A stretch of DNA of 64,000 nucleotides from Symsagittifera roscoffensis (Eukaryota; Xenacoelomorpha; Acoela; Convolutidae), in contig NC_087062.1 in the NCBI RefSeq assembly GCF_963678635.1, forward strand, positions 45,779,758-45,843,757. The letters are read 5' to 3'. The notes under the pieces are model-generated. The model was not told where the DNA came from. It saw only the letters and a list, made by a program, of their open reading frames with translations, and made no database searches. Both the position numbers and the translations under genes were made by a program. Positions 46,409 to 57,888 of this stretch are shown here, piece by piece. Each line of letters starts with the position of its first letter. Position 1 is the first letter of the stretch.

Positions 46409-48978
46409 ACTGGGATTCATCGAACAGAAAGCATGGATTCAGATCAAGTGACAATTCGGATCAGCGCTATTGATAACAGATCAGTAGTCTAAGTTTTCCA
46501 GATCCTTGTCCATCCTGCTATTGAAATCAGCTCCGAGAAATTTGATTACAAAAAATGAAGAGAAGCTATAAGCACATGTGGCTTCTTCCTAATCATTGTT
46601 TATCGATGAGTTTTGTGGGTGTAATCCATGGCCAAGACGTATTCAGTATCATCAGACCACTTGAGGACAAATCAGGTAGACCTCGTGACCTCTGGGCAGT
46701 ACAAACGGACCATTACCCAGAAAAGTAACTAGAACTAGCAATCGCATCTGACCCATTGTCGGAGCAGGTGAAAAATTGGTGGGGTGTGGAGTCATAAGCA
46801 TCTAATAGCTCAACCAGTGGCAGATCCAAAACTGAAAAAAAGGCCGACAAAATCTTCAAAAAAACCTTATTTTTTATTGTGAAAGACGAGTTTGGTCTTC
46901 TGTGGATAAAAGATGAAACGCTCAGAACCTTTAATAACTTCGCATCAGCCATAAACCAATTGAAATCTTTGGAGAGAAGACTTGAAAAGATGTCACACTG
47001 AAGAAAAGATATCAAGAGACCATTGAAACAGATGCAACGCCAGGGTTTATACGGGAAGTAAGCAGCAAATATCACACTACACGCGAAATGAGCCACAATG
47101 GTACGTATAACATCACCCTGTTATAAATCCAAACAAGCCAGAAAAGGTGAGACAAGTATGTAACGCAGCCGCTAAGTACAATTGAATTTCATTGAATGAT
47201 ACGGTAATTCCTGGACCAGAGTTACTACAAAGCCTTCTAGGAGTAATTTTTTCGATTCCGCGAAAACGAGATTGCAATGTCGACTGACATCGACGCCATC
47301 TTCTTACAAGTTGTCGTTTCCAAATCCGAATGCATGTTTCCGCGGCTTTTGTGGAGAGATCAACCTACTGACAGAAATCGGACTTACAAGTACAAGCGAC
47401 AGGTTTTCGGAGCGAAAAGTTCGCCGACGTGTCTCAACTTTGCATTGTTAAGACCGGAGACAAGCAAGCCAAACTGTTTCCCGAGGCAAAAAAACGCACC
47501 AGAAGAAACTTTTTAAATGGACGATTTGGTAAAGTCAGTTAGAACTGTGGAGCAAAATAAAATAATTTACAAGGAATTTGTCCGATGCCTCGCAAATAGA
47601 GGAGTTGACCTACGGAAGTGTAAATAACAAAGAATCGCAAGAAACGTACAAACGATTTGAGTTCGAACCAGTCAACTCATCAATTCTTGGTCTGAATCAA
47701 AACGTAGCAAATGACACTCTAGAAATTCCAGGACCTCAGAAAAAGCTTCCTTCTTCAATTACTGAAAAAGCAGTCTTATCGCATGTTTCGTCTGTTTTCG
47801 ACCAATTAGGTCTCTATTCTTCCTTTACGATGCGAATGAGAATGCTTTTAAAGTAAACCTGGCGGAAGAAAAATCAGCAATGGGACGAAGAACATGAAGG
47901 AAATAATGCCGAACAGTTCACTTTTGCAGCTATCAACTACATTTGTTCTCGCTTGATACAATGTGTATTATAGCTCACGTCAGAGAAAATACTGAGAAAG
48001 AAGCTGGAGTCTCTTACGCACTATGAAAATGTTAAATAGCACCAATGCGGCAATTGTCAATTCCGCGTCGTGATTTAGAAGCGGCCTTGTACTCAACTCG
48101 ACTTAGAGCACAAATTCTAAAAGAACATGACATCATTTTTGATGAAATACATCACTGGACCGACACAGTCACCGTGCTACATTGGCTTCAATCACCTCAT
48201 AAAAGACAAATAACCTTTGTAGCAAACAGAGTAGCCGAGATCCTTGAAATTTCCACCATTGATAAGTAGAATCACGTACCTGGCGTACACAACCCAGCTG
48301 ATATTGGAACTTGGGGAATGACTATTGCGGATCTAAATAGCAATGAGTGGATAACAGGGCCGGCTTGATTGAACAGCCTAAATCCTCTTGACCCCTTTGA
48401 CCGACAGCTTTAGAAGCGAAGGAACCCAATGAAATGATTGAACCCGTAACCACGCTTACCGCCAGAGTTTCTACTAGTGCTAGAGTTCCCTGGGAACACT
48501 TTGCTGTCTTCTCGAAGTGAGTAAAATCAGTAGCAATTTGTTTTCGATTTGGCCAAAGACAAACTGGTTTGCTTCAAGTAGGAGAACGAATGAAGGCAAC
48601 CGTCGAATAATTGCTCTAAGGCAAACTGACTCTTTTCAAAAAATCTTGTTCAATAAAGATGACTCCATTTTTGAAAGGAATTGGGATTATGAAAGGAAAA
48701 TCAAAAACATCCAATCATTTTGGATGGTAAGCATAAAGCAATACAATTACCACTCGAGCTTGAGCATCGAGAAAACTCGCAAGAGGTAACGGATTATGTT
48801 CGAAGTGTCGTGCAACAAAAATTTTGTGTAGTTGGTCTCAGAAACGTTTTGAGGTCGATCAAGTATCACTGTGTCAGAGGTCGGAAACGAAACATTATAG
48901 CATATCAACCAATGATGTCTGTTTTCCACCAGAACGGGTGTCACATGGAGTTTGCCCATTCGAAAGTATCGGAGTAGA
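46409..48978 (+). pseudogene. pol: BEL/Pao pol: protease end, RT, RNase H, integrase N-terminus (copy A)
   Basis: Right-hand continuation of the BEL/Pao element. Protease remainder: DQVTIRISAIDNR, GQDVFSIIRPLE. RT: HHPVINPNKPEKVRQVCNAA (about 47110-47170), SLNDTVIPGPELLQSLLG, the catalytic DIDAIFLQV region at 47281, and KRQVFGAKSSPTCLNFAL. The RT box is *MDD: the tyrosine codon is TAA at 47514-47516, followed in frame by ATGGACGAT. RNase H: LSIPRRDLEAALYSTRLRAQ (48051 onward), FDEIHHWTDTVTVLHW, FVANRVAEI, then TAG before HVPGVHNPAD. The integrase zinc region is decayed. The frame breaks at 48978, where repeat X starts. Many stops; non-functional. Confidence 0.85.
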
Positions 48979-50572
48979 TTAATTAGAAAAAAGACAAAAA
49001 TTATGGTGAAAAAATTTAGCTAACATAATAATACTCAAACAGTATTGATATATCGAAAAAGATAAATTGTTTTAAATGCAAAACGTATATTTTACTCTGA
49101 GAAAAGAAATTTTAGCATGCTATTTTATTATTTTTGCGCGCATAACGTAGTCCTCAGTAGATAAGAAAACAATCTAATTTTCGTTTTTGGAACTTTTTCC
49201 TATCGCTCAATTTAACGCTCATAAACAATAAATATTTAATGTAATTCTGAACTTATAAATCGAAAAATTTGCGTCGTTGAAAACTTATAGCCAAAAATTA
49301 GACGCTTGACGTTTTTGTCATATAATTTGAAGCATATATTTTTATTGATGCACGTTCCAATGCATATATCAAAACCCCGAACAAAATAAAAAGGACAGCC
49401 GGTTGTTGTGCAGGTAGCATATACAGTTCCGACCACATTCATAAGAGAACTACAAAAAAAAAATTCTTTTTTTTCCTTCAAACTAGTTTCTCTTTTTTTG
49501 TGCGGGGTGTAAGAAGAAACAATTACAAACTCGGAGAAAAATTAGGCTTTTACATTTTTGTTGTCGACAACATCATATTCGACAACAGTTTTTTTTAAAT
49601 AAAAATCATAGAAAAAAAAATAAGAAATTGTTTTCAAAAAAACTTTTAAAATTTGCTCTTTTTTGCTTTTTTGCACAATAAAAGTTTTAATATCTTTATA
49701 AAGTTGTTATTGCGCAGGATGTATTGAATAAAGCTTCCAAAACTAGTTTTACTTCCAGTAGTATCGAGCTTTCTCAACCTATATCCTACATGACCATATT
49801 TCATACTCATTTTCTTTTAACACGATCGCATTACTCCTCGAAAATAGTTTGAAATAACCTGTGTTTCTCAACAATGGCCAAAAAAATCGGATTTGTTAGA
49901 ATAATTAATGAAAGCGAGTTTTTTATGATTTCTCACTCAAACTTATTCGATGATTAGTTGTCCTACCTCATTTTACATGGAAAAAAATGAAAAATAACTT
50001 ACCTGAACTCCCCGTTTTCTACATTAACCATCAATATTTCTATATGATTCTATATTTCTATAAACTTATCTCTGTTTTCTATACTATTTCAATAGAAAAA
50101 TGTTACTTATAAAGTGTTAAGAAATGAAAACTTGCTAGTCGGATATCTTAAAAGCAAGTTTAAGTACTTATTGAGTTGCGATTTTGATTTTTGGGCTAGT
50201 CAAACAATTTTTAGTCTTAAACAATTTATACGATTCAAATTTTATGCTAGTTAATCGACTAGTAAGCTCAAAGTGAGAGATAAAAAAGAAACAATCACAA
50301 CGTTTTATATACGCGCCTGCAGCTTACTAAATTTTTATGTGATGCATGGTAATTTGTGGGTTGCGAAGGTTGCTACCCGAGTAGAGGTTTCGCAAGTTGT
50401 ATATCGGACGAGGCAGGTCAAAAAGAATGCCAGAGCTCCATCAAAAACAATATTCAGAACAAAGCACTGTAATTGAGCTCAAAGTCAAAACGTAAAATCG
50501 AATTAATTGACATAAAAAATCGAACACAAAAGCGAATCATTAGTCGAAAAAAAGTTCGTAACTTATTAAGAT
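48979..50572. repeat. repeat X, copy 1 (full length, about 1.6 kb)
   Basis: Starts GAAAAAAGACAAAAATTATGG and ends near AAAAAAAGTTCGTAACTT. Aligns with 55497-57029 over its whole length, with 52640-53445 over the first 800 bp and with 51768-52030 over the first 260 bp. Shared words include GCGCGCATAACGTAG and ATACGCGCCTGCAGC. The ends show no inverted repeats I can recognise, so the class is unknown. Confidence 0.75.
49236..49481 (-). CDS. small Cys-spaced secreted-type frame in repeat X1
   Basis: 81 codons, minus strand. Lysine-rich start and hydrophobic stretch (FFFCSSLMNVVGTVYA) resembling a signal peptide, then TCTTTGCPFYFVRGFDICIG, TCINKNICFKLYDKNVKRL and a hydrophobic/basic tail. Compared with the copies at 52906 and 55760, all keep the frame without stops; in this copy Y-P-C has become C-P-F, so one cysteine has moved. 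The pattern G-x-P-C...C-x3-C-x5-C is reminiscent of small disulfide-rich secreted proteins or ADAMTS-type Cys-rich modules. That likeness is inference from spacing only. No function can be assigned. Confidence 0.35.
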   Translation of the reverse strand: MKEKKEFFFCSSLMNVVGTVYATCTTTGCPFYFVRGFDICIGTCINKNICFKLYDKNVKRLIFGYKFSTTQIFRFISSELH

Positions 50573-51767
50573 GCCAAACAGTTCACTATTTGGGTTAACG
50601 AACTACAGGAGATCAAAAACTTCTCAATTCCGAGACTATATTTTGAAAACAAATCGTCTCACTTGCGCAGCTATCAACTACATTTGTTCTCGCTTGATAC
50701 AAAGTGTATTATAGCTTACATCAGAGAAAATACTGAGAAAGATGCTGGAGTCTCTTACGCACTAGGAAAATGTTAAATAGCACCAATGTGGCAATTGTCA
50801 ATTCCACGTCGTGATTTAGAAGCGGCCTTGTACTCAACTCGACTTAGAGCACAAATTCTAAAAGAACATGACATCATTTTTGATGAAATACATCACTGGA
50901 CCGACACAGTCACCGTGCTACATTGGCTTCAATCACCTCATAAAAGACAAATAACCTTTGTAGCAAACAGAGTAGCCGAGATCCTTGAAATTTCCACCAT
51001 TGATAAGTAGAATCACGTACCTGGCGTACACAACCCAGCTGATATTGGAACTTGGGGAATGACTATTGCGGATCTAAATAGCAATGAGTGGATAACAGGG
51101 CCGGCTTGATTGAACAGCCTAAATCCTCTTGACCCCTTTGACCGACAGCTTTAGAAGCGAAGGGACCCAATGAAATGATTGAACCCGTAACCACGCTTAC
51201 CGCCAGAGTTTCCACTAGTGCTAGAGTTCCCTGGGAACACTTTGGTGTCTTCTCGAATTGAGTAAAATCAGTAGCAATTTGTTTTCGATTCGGCCAAAGA
51301 CAAACTGGTTTGCTTCAAGTAGGAGAACGAATGAAGGCAACCGTCGAATAATTCAGGTTGACAAAGTTAGAGCTCTATCAAAGAGAATAATTGCTCTAAG
51401 GCAAACATACCCTTTTCAAAAAAATCTCGTTCAATAAAGATGACTCCAGTTTTGAAAGAAATTGGGATTATGAAAGGAAAATCAAAAACATCCAATCTTT
51501 TTGGATGGTAAGCATAAAGCAATACAATTACTACTCGAGCTTGAGCATCGAGAAAACTCGCAAGAGGTAACGGATTATGTTCGAAGTGTCGTGCAACAAA
51601 AATTTTGTGTAGTTGGTCTCAGAAACCTTTTGAGTTCGATCAAGTATCCTTGTGTCAGAGGTCGGAAACGAAACATTATAGCATATCAACCAATGATGTC
51701 TGTTTTCCACATGAACGGGTGTCACATGGAGTTCGCCCATTCGAAAGTATCGGAGTAGATTAATTAG
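50573..51767 (+). pseudogene. BEL/Pao pol fragment (copy B): RNase H and integrase N-terminus
   Basis: Duplicate of 47908-48978, about 97% similar by eye, with the same TAG before HVPGVHNPAD and the same TGA after GPA, so these stops predate the duplication. Copy B keeps about 70 bp of RNase H lead sequence (VWVNELQEIKNFSIPRL) that copy A lacks, and about 30 bp in the integrase lead (near 51350-51380). It ends at the same integrase position as copy A, also followed by repeat X. Confidence 0.8.
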
Positions 51768-52030
51768 AAAAAAGAAAAAAAATTATGGTGAAAAATTTTA
51801 GGTAACATAATATTACTCAAACAGTTTTGATATATCTAAAAAGATAAATTTTTTTATATGCAAAACGTATATTTTACTCTGAGAAAAGAAAATTTAGCAT
51901 GCTATTTTATTATTTTTGCGCGCATAACGTAGTCCTCAGTACATAAAAAATCAACCTATTTTTCGTTTTTGGATCTTAATTTTATCAGAACTTTTTCCTA
52001 TCGCTCAATTTAACCCTCTTAGACAATGTT
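51768..52030. repeat. repeat X, copy 2 (first 260 bp)
   Basis: Same start as copy 1, truncated within TCGCTCAATTTA. The Cys-spaced frame is lost. Confidence 0.7.
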
Positions 52031-52045
52031 TTTTACCATTTCAAT

Positions 52046-52630
52046 ACCTGACAAAATTATTTACCATTTCTATCATTTAGTTCGTTCTTGTTTTCATTTG
52101 ACTAATTTTGCTATGCCGAAAAGCCGGAATTACTTAATTGAATATTATGCGACCAAAATACTAAAGTTTCTAAAAGGAACACATTACCGGTGCGAACAAA
52201 CTTCATGGCTTCAGTACTTGGAGCTTTGAGCTCATCATTTTTACCCATAATTGATATTACATACTATGCTGGCTTACGCTATACTCTTTGAAAGGCAGTA
52301 AAATATATATTCGTTTCATATTTGGCCCATGTTTGGGGTGTAAAATTGACCTAAAACTGTAACATTATTTACCATTTTGTTTATCAAAACAACGCTTTTA
52401 TTACCCAGGCACGGCTTATGTTGCAAAAATCAGAAACTAAATAAAGTATTCAGCAAATGGCAGCTCCTTTTCTTGAGTTCACATCAAAATTAGATCACTT
52501 GTTAGATACAGTATTTCAAAACCTTTGAGCAATTTTCGTATTTGGAAAAAAGATTGCTATAAACTTGAGCGGATAAGGGCCGGCGTAACGCTCCTTTTAT
52601 TGTTGAGATTTAGCAGCCGTTAAAACCTTG
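52046..52630 (+). mobile_element. BEL/Pao LTR, 5'-truncated
   Basis: Starts about 40 bp into the LTR (AAAATTATTTACCATTTC) and continues to TTAAAA at the 3' edge. It is followed by CCTTGATGTATTGTCATAAA, as after the LTR at 55479. It is closer to the 3' LTR than to the 5' LTR. Confidence 0.75.
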
Positions 52631-52639
52631 ATGTATTGT

Positions 52640-53445
52640 CATAAAAAGAAAAAAGTTATAGTGAAAAAAATTAGGTAAATAATATTACTCAAACAGTATT
52701 GATATATCGAAAAAGAACAATATTTTTAATTGCAAAACGTATATTTTACTCTGAGAAAAGAAGTTTTAGCATGCAATTTTATTATTTTTGCGCGCATAAC
52801 GTAGACCTCAGTACGTAAGAAATCAACCTCTTTTTCGTTTTTGGATCGTAATTTTATCAGAATTTTTTTGTATCGCTTAAATTATCGCTCATATACAGCA
52901 AATATTCAAAGTAATTCTGAACTTAAGAATCGAAAAGTTTGCGTCATTGAAAACCTATAGCTAAAAATTAGACGTTTGACGTTTTTGTCATATAACTTGG
53001 TGCATATAATTTTATTGATGCACGTCCCAATGCATAGATCAATACCCCGAACAAAATAACAAGGATAGCCGGTTGTTGTGCAGGTAGCATATACTGTTCC
53101 GACCACATTCATAGGAAAACTACACAAAAAACTCTTTTGTTTTCTTCAAACTGGTATCTTTTTTTGTGCGGGCTGTAATAGGAAACAATTACAAACCCGG
53201 AAAAAATTAGGCTTCATTTTTTTGTCGACAACAGCATATTCGACAACAGTTTTTTTTTTAATAAAAAATCATAGAAAATATATAAGAAAACGTTTTCAAA
53301 AAAACTTTTAAAAATTGCTCTTTTTTGCTTTTTTGCACAATAAACATTTTAATATCTTTATAAAGTTGTTATTGCGCAGGATGCATTGAATAAAGCTTCC
53401 AAAACTAGTTTTACTTCTAGTAGTATCAAACTTTCTCAACCTATA
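52640..53445. repeat. repeat X, copy 3 (first 800 bp)
   Basis: Begins after the LTR at GAAAAAAGTTATAG and stops at CTCAACCTATATCC, where BEL/Pao integrase sequence resumes. Confidence 0.7.
52906..53127 (-). CDS. small Cys-spaced secreted-type frame in repeat X3
   Basis: 73 codons from the first ATG (MCSFPMNVVGTVYATC), then TTTGYPCYFVRGIDLCIGTC, then CTKLYDKNVKRL. Cysteine spacing in the mature part is C-x6-C-x8-C-x3-C-x5-C, identical to the copy at 55760. Substitutions relative to the other copies are spread across the frame, but none introduces a stop or shift. Confidence 0.35.
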   Translation of the reverse strand: MCSFPMNVVGTVYATCTTTGYPCYFVRGIDLCIGTCINKIICTKLYDKNVKRLIFSYRFSMTQTFRFLSSELL

Positions 53446-54872
53446 TCCAAACTGGTTTGCTTAAAATAGGAGAACGAATGAAGGCAACCGTCGAAAAATT
53501 CAGGTTGACAAAGTTAGAGCTCTATCAAAGAGAATAATTGCTCTAAGGTAAACATACCTTTTTCGCAAAAATCTCGTTTAATGAAGATGACTGCATTTTT
53601 GAAACAAATCGGGATTATGAATGGAAGACCAAAAACATCCAATCATTTTGGATGGTAAGCATAAAGCAATGCAATTACTACTCGAGCCTGAGCATCGAGA
53701 AAATTCGCACGAGCTAATGGAAAATGTTTGTGTCGTGCAATAAAAACTTTGGGTAATTGGTCTCAGAAACGTTTTGAGGTCGATCAAGTATCACTGTGTC
53801 AGAGGTCGGAAACGAAGCATTATAGCACATCAACCAATAATGTCTGATCTTCCACCAGAACGGGTGTCACATGGAGTTTGCGCATTCGAAAGTACCGGAG
53901 TAGATTGATTTGATCCAACCGAAGCCAAGTTTTTGCGGAGAAGCTTGAAAAGATGGTGTTGCCTCTTCACTTGTCTTGCAACACGAGCAGTTCACATTGA
54001 GATCGTTCATTCTCTAGATACTGAATCTTGTCTAGCAATGATGCCAAGTTTCGTTGCCAGGCGAGAACAGCCAAAAACTATCCTGAGTGATAACGGCCTC
54101 AACTTTGTAGGGGCTGCGAAAGAATTCAAAAAGCAGATGACAAGTTGGAACCAACAAGAAATCAAGGAGAAACTTACGCTCAGTAATATAGTTTGGAAAA
54201 TCAATCACCCTGGAGCTCCTCATTTGGGTGGGATCTGGAAGCGATTAGTCAGAAGCTGCAAAAGAGCGATGATTGCAGTTCTTGGATCTGGATCTATAAC
54301 AGATGAGATTTTGAGCACAACGATGTGTCAGGTTGGGCAAACACTGAACGCAAGGCCACTGTAATCAGTGAGAAACGACCATAGTGAACTTGAAAAACTG
54401 ACTCTAAATTTTTTTCTAATTGGTAGATCCAAAATATTCCAATATATCTGTTCCTTATATTCCTAGCGCCGAAAGATATTCCGATTTAAGAAAAGCCTTT
54501 AGAACCTCGCAAGCCTATACAGACATGATTCGGCAAAGGTGGTCAAGAGAATATCTACCTCTGGGAAAAACGAGAACTAAATATAATGTAGGGCAACATA
54601 GAGCGCTGAGCTTGGGCGACTTAGTATGGCTGATTGACGATTCGGTCAGACCTTGCTATTACAAACTGGCACGAGTGTTGGAGACATACCCAGCAATGGA
54701 CGGCGATATTCGTTCAGCGACCGTCAAGACATCAACTGTGATATACAAAAGGCCCCTGGTGATACTGTCGCCTTTATTGTACTACAAGTCTTTTGCAGAG
54801 GAAAGCAGGGCCGGCGATTTCCGCGCCAGCACACAAACTGAAAAGAAGCTGAAAAAACTTAACAAACCCCTT
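53446..54872 (+). pseudogene. BEL/Pao integrase and C-terminal domain (copy C)
   Basis: Overlaps copies A and B at its start (zinc-binding region, with the H/C ligands mostly lost), then continues where they stop. SDLPPERV is near 53840 and GVD-TGA-F near 53903 (first catalytic Asp kept; the next residue is a stop at 53906-53908). The open segment 53933-54364 has FTCLATRAVHIEIVHSLDTE, LSDNGLNFVGA (second Asp) and PHLGGIWKRLV, where the catalytic Glu expected in WER is Lys (54239-54241). After a frameshift, 54420-54878 gives the DUF5641-type tail (LSLGDLVWLIDDSVRPC, YYKLARVLETYPAMDGDIRS). The polypurine-like tract and 3' LTR follow at once. Confidence 0.85.
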
Positions 54873-55479
54873 TGTTAATTTCAAACAAATAATGGTCAAA
54901 ATTATTTACCATTTCTATCATTTAGTTCGTTCTGAGCTCATTCGACTCATATTGCTATGCCTAAAAGCCGGAATTATTTAATTGATTATTATGCAATCAA
55001 AATTCAAAAGTTTTTTTTATATCTCTAAAAGGAACACATTTCCGGTGCGAACAAACTTCGTGGCTTCAGTACTTGGAACTTTCAGCTCATCATTTTTACC
55101 CTTAATTGATGCTACATACTATGCTGGCTTACGCTACACTAAATGAAAGGCATTAAAAAATATATTTGTTTCATATTTGGTCCATTTTTGGGGTCTAAAA
55201 TTGACCTAAAACTGTAACATTATTTATCTTTTTTGTTTATCAAAACAACGCTATTATTACCGAGGCCCGGCTTGGCTTTTGAAATCAGAAATTAAATTAA
55301 GTATTCATCAAATGGCAGCTCCTTTTTTGAGTTCACATCAAAATTAGATCACTTGTTAGATAAAGCATTTCAAAACCTTTGAGCAGTTTTTCGTATTAGG
55401 AAAAAGATTGTTATAAACTTGAGCGGATAAGGACCGGCGTAACGCTCCTTCTATTGTTGAGATTTAGCAGCCGTTAAAA
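54873..55479 (+). mobile_element. BEL/Pao 3' LTR
   Basis: 607 bp, TGTTAA...TTAAAA, matching the 5' LTR at 4677-5283 in length and order of blocks with many substitutions. Preceded by AACAAACCCCTT, the probable polypurine tract region. Confidence 0.8.
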
Positions 55480-55496
55480 CCTGGATGTATCGTCAT

Positions 55497-57029
55497 AAAA
55501 AGAAAAAATTTTTGATGAAAAAACTTAAGTAACATAGAAATACTCAAACAGTATTAATATATCGAGAAAGATACGTTTTTTTAAATGCAAAACGTATATT
55601 TTACTCTGAGAAAAGAAGTTTTAGCATGCAATTTTTTTATTTTTGCGCGCATAACGTAGTCCTCAGTACACAAAAAATCAGCCTCTTTTTCATTTTTGGA
55701 TCCTATTTTTATCAGAATTTTTTCTATCGCTCAATTTATCGCTCATAGACAGCAAATATTCAAAGTAATTCCGAACTTAAAAATCGAAAAATTTGCGTCG
55801 TTGAAAACTTATAGCCAAAAATTAGACGCTTGACGTTTTTGTCATATAACTTGTGGCATATATTTTTATTGATGCATGTCCCAATGCATATCTCAATACC
55901 CCGATCAAAATAACAAGGATAGCCGATTGTTGTGCAGGTAGCATATACTGTTCCGACCACAAACATAAGAAAACTACAAAAAAACTCTTTTTTTTTCTTC
56001 AAAATATTCGAAAAAAGTTTTTTTTAAATAAAAAACCATAGAAAAAAAATAAGAAAACGTTTTCAAAAAACTTTTAAAATTTGCTCTTTTTTGCTTTTTT
56101 GCACAATAAAAGTTTTCATCTCTTTATGAAGTTGTTATTGCGCAAGATGCAAAAAATAAAGCTTCCAAAACTAGTTTTTACTTCTAGTAGTATCAAACTT
56201 TCTCAATCTATATCCTACATGACCAATTTTCATACTCATTTTCGTTTTTCATTTAACACGATCGCAATACTCCTCGAAAATAGTTTGAAATAATCTGTGT
56301 TTCTCAACAATGGCCAAATTATTTATATTGTTTCTATTTTTATATTTTTATATTGTGACTTGTTAGAATAACTAATGAAAGGATTTTTTTATGATATCTC
56401 ACTCAACTTTTTCTGATGATTAAATGTCCTACATCATTTAACATGGAGAAAATGAAAAAAAAAACGTACCTGAACTCCCCGCTTTCTATATTATTCATCT
56501 ATATTTCTAGATTATTCTATATTTCTATAAATTTATCCCCGTTTTCTATACTATATAAAAAGAAAAATGCTACTCATAAAAGGTTAAGAAATGGAAATAT
56601 GCTAGTCGGTTATCTTAAAAACAAATTTATGTACTTATTGAGTTGCAATTTTGATTTTTGGGCTAGTCAAAACAATTTTCAGTCCTAAACCATTTATACT
56701 ATTTAAACTTTATTCTAATTAATCGACTGGTGAGCTCAAAGTGAGAGAAAAAAAAAGAAACAATCACAACATTTTATATACGCGCCTGCAGCTTACTAAA
56801 TTTTTATATGATGCATGGTAATTTGTGGGTTGCGAAGGTTGCTACCCGAGTGGGTGTTTGCAAGTTATATATCAGACGAGGCGGGCATAAACGTATGTCA
56901 GAGCTTCATCAGAAACAATATTCAGAACGCACTATAGTTGAGCTCAAAGTCAAAACGTAAAACCGAGTTAAGCGACATATAAAGTCGAACACAAAAGCGA
57001 ACCATAAAGCCGAAAAAAAGTTCATAACT
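55497..57029. repeat. repeat X, copy 4 (full length)
   Basis: Begins GAAAAAATTTTTGATG after the 3' LTR. It lacks about 60 bp near 56005 relative to copy 1 and ends near AAAAAAAGTTCATAACTT. Confidence 0.75.
55760..56002 (-). CDS. small Cys-spaced secreted-type frame in repeat X4
   Basis: 80 codons: MKKKKEFFCSFLMFVVGTVY then A-TC, a good signal-peptide shape. The mature part TCTTIGYPCYFDRGIEICIG, TCINKNICHKLYDKNVKRL has five cysteines spaced C-x6-C-x8-C-x3-C-x5-C, then IFGYKFSTTQIFRFLSSELL. It is the longest and best-preserved of the three copies. The tail could be membrane-associated or non-coding. Real expression is unknown. Confidence 0.4.
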   Translation of the reverse strand: MKKKKEFFCSFLMFVVGTVYATCTTIGYPCYFDRGIEICIGTCINKNICHKLYDKNVKRLIFGYKFSTTQIFRFLSSELL

Positions 57030-57440
57030 TAAAGTCAAAACATAGTCGAGCACACATTTGAAAAATAAAGTTGAAGACACCGTCTAATTATATAGTCGAA
57101 ACGGTCACAAACAAAAACGAACACAATCATAATTTCAAAAAGACATAGTTTGAAAAAACTTTAGTCTAGAAACTTTTATACTACTCGAGCTTTATTCTAG
57201 TTCATAGAGCGCCGACTAAAAAGCTCACATTGAGTTTTAAAAAAAGCACAGAAATAAAAATAAGCACAAGTTTACTATTTTTTATTTCATGCATGGCAAT
57301 TGTTGCCTTAAATAGTAGTGCAGATTGCTAGCCGAGTCGAGGTTTGCAATTAATGTTTCGACCGAGGCGGGTCGAACACATGTCAGAATCTTACCAATCA
57401 TCCATATTCAGAAGGCATTATAACGACTGTTTTATGACAA
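56700..57440 (+). repeat. diverged tandem repeat inside and beyond repeat X4
   Basis: 56700-57000 and 57190-57430 share, in order, CTTTATTCTA, a GCTCA-GAG word, TTTACTA/CTTACTAAATTT, ATGCATGG and GAGGCGGG. The two units are about 490 bp apart and strongly diverged. AGTCGAA words are scattered between them. Confidence 0.55.
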
Positions 57441-57552
57441 ATAACAAACAAACGACGAAACATATACACGCCGAACATCGTATCTGTTCGTGAAATGAGA
57501 GCTGTATAATTGATCTTGAAAAATATATTGGCCTTAGTTTAAAAACGATAAA
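57441..57552. other. short unique sequence before the microsatellite
   Basis: No feature recognised. Confidence 0.4.
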
Positions 57553-57817
57553 TACATACAAACATGCAAACATACATACGTACATACATACTTATATACA
57601 TACATACATACATACATAGATATATACGGACATACATTCATACACACATACATACATACATACATACATACATACATACATACATACATACATACATACA
57701 TACATACATACATACACATACATACATACATACATACATTCATACATACATACATACATACATACATACATACATACATACATACATACATACATACATA
57801 AATACATACAAACATAT

Positions 57818-57848
<31 letters not shown>

Positions 57849-57857
57849 CATACATAC

Positions 57858-57888
<31 letters not shown>

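Noticed and set aside
47008-47100. Minus-strand frame at 46713-47096 as a separate gene
   Set aside because: It is antisense to the BEL/Pao protease/RT region, which has recognisable motifs on the plus strand.
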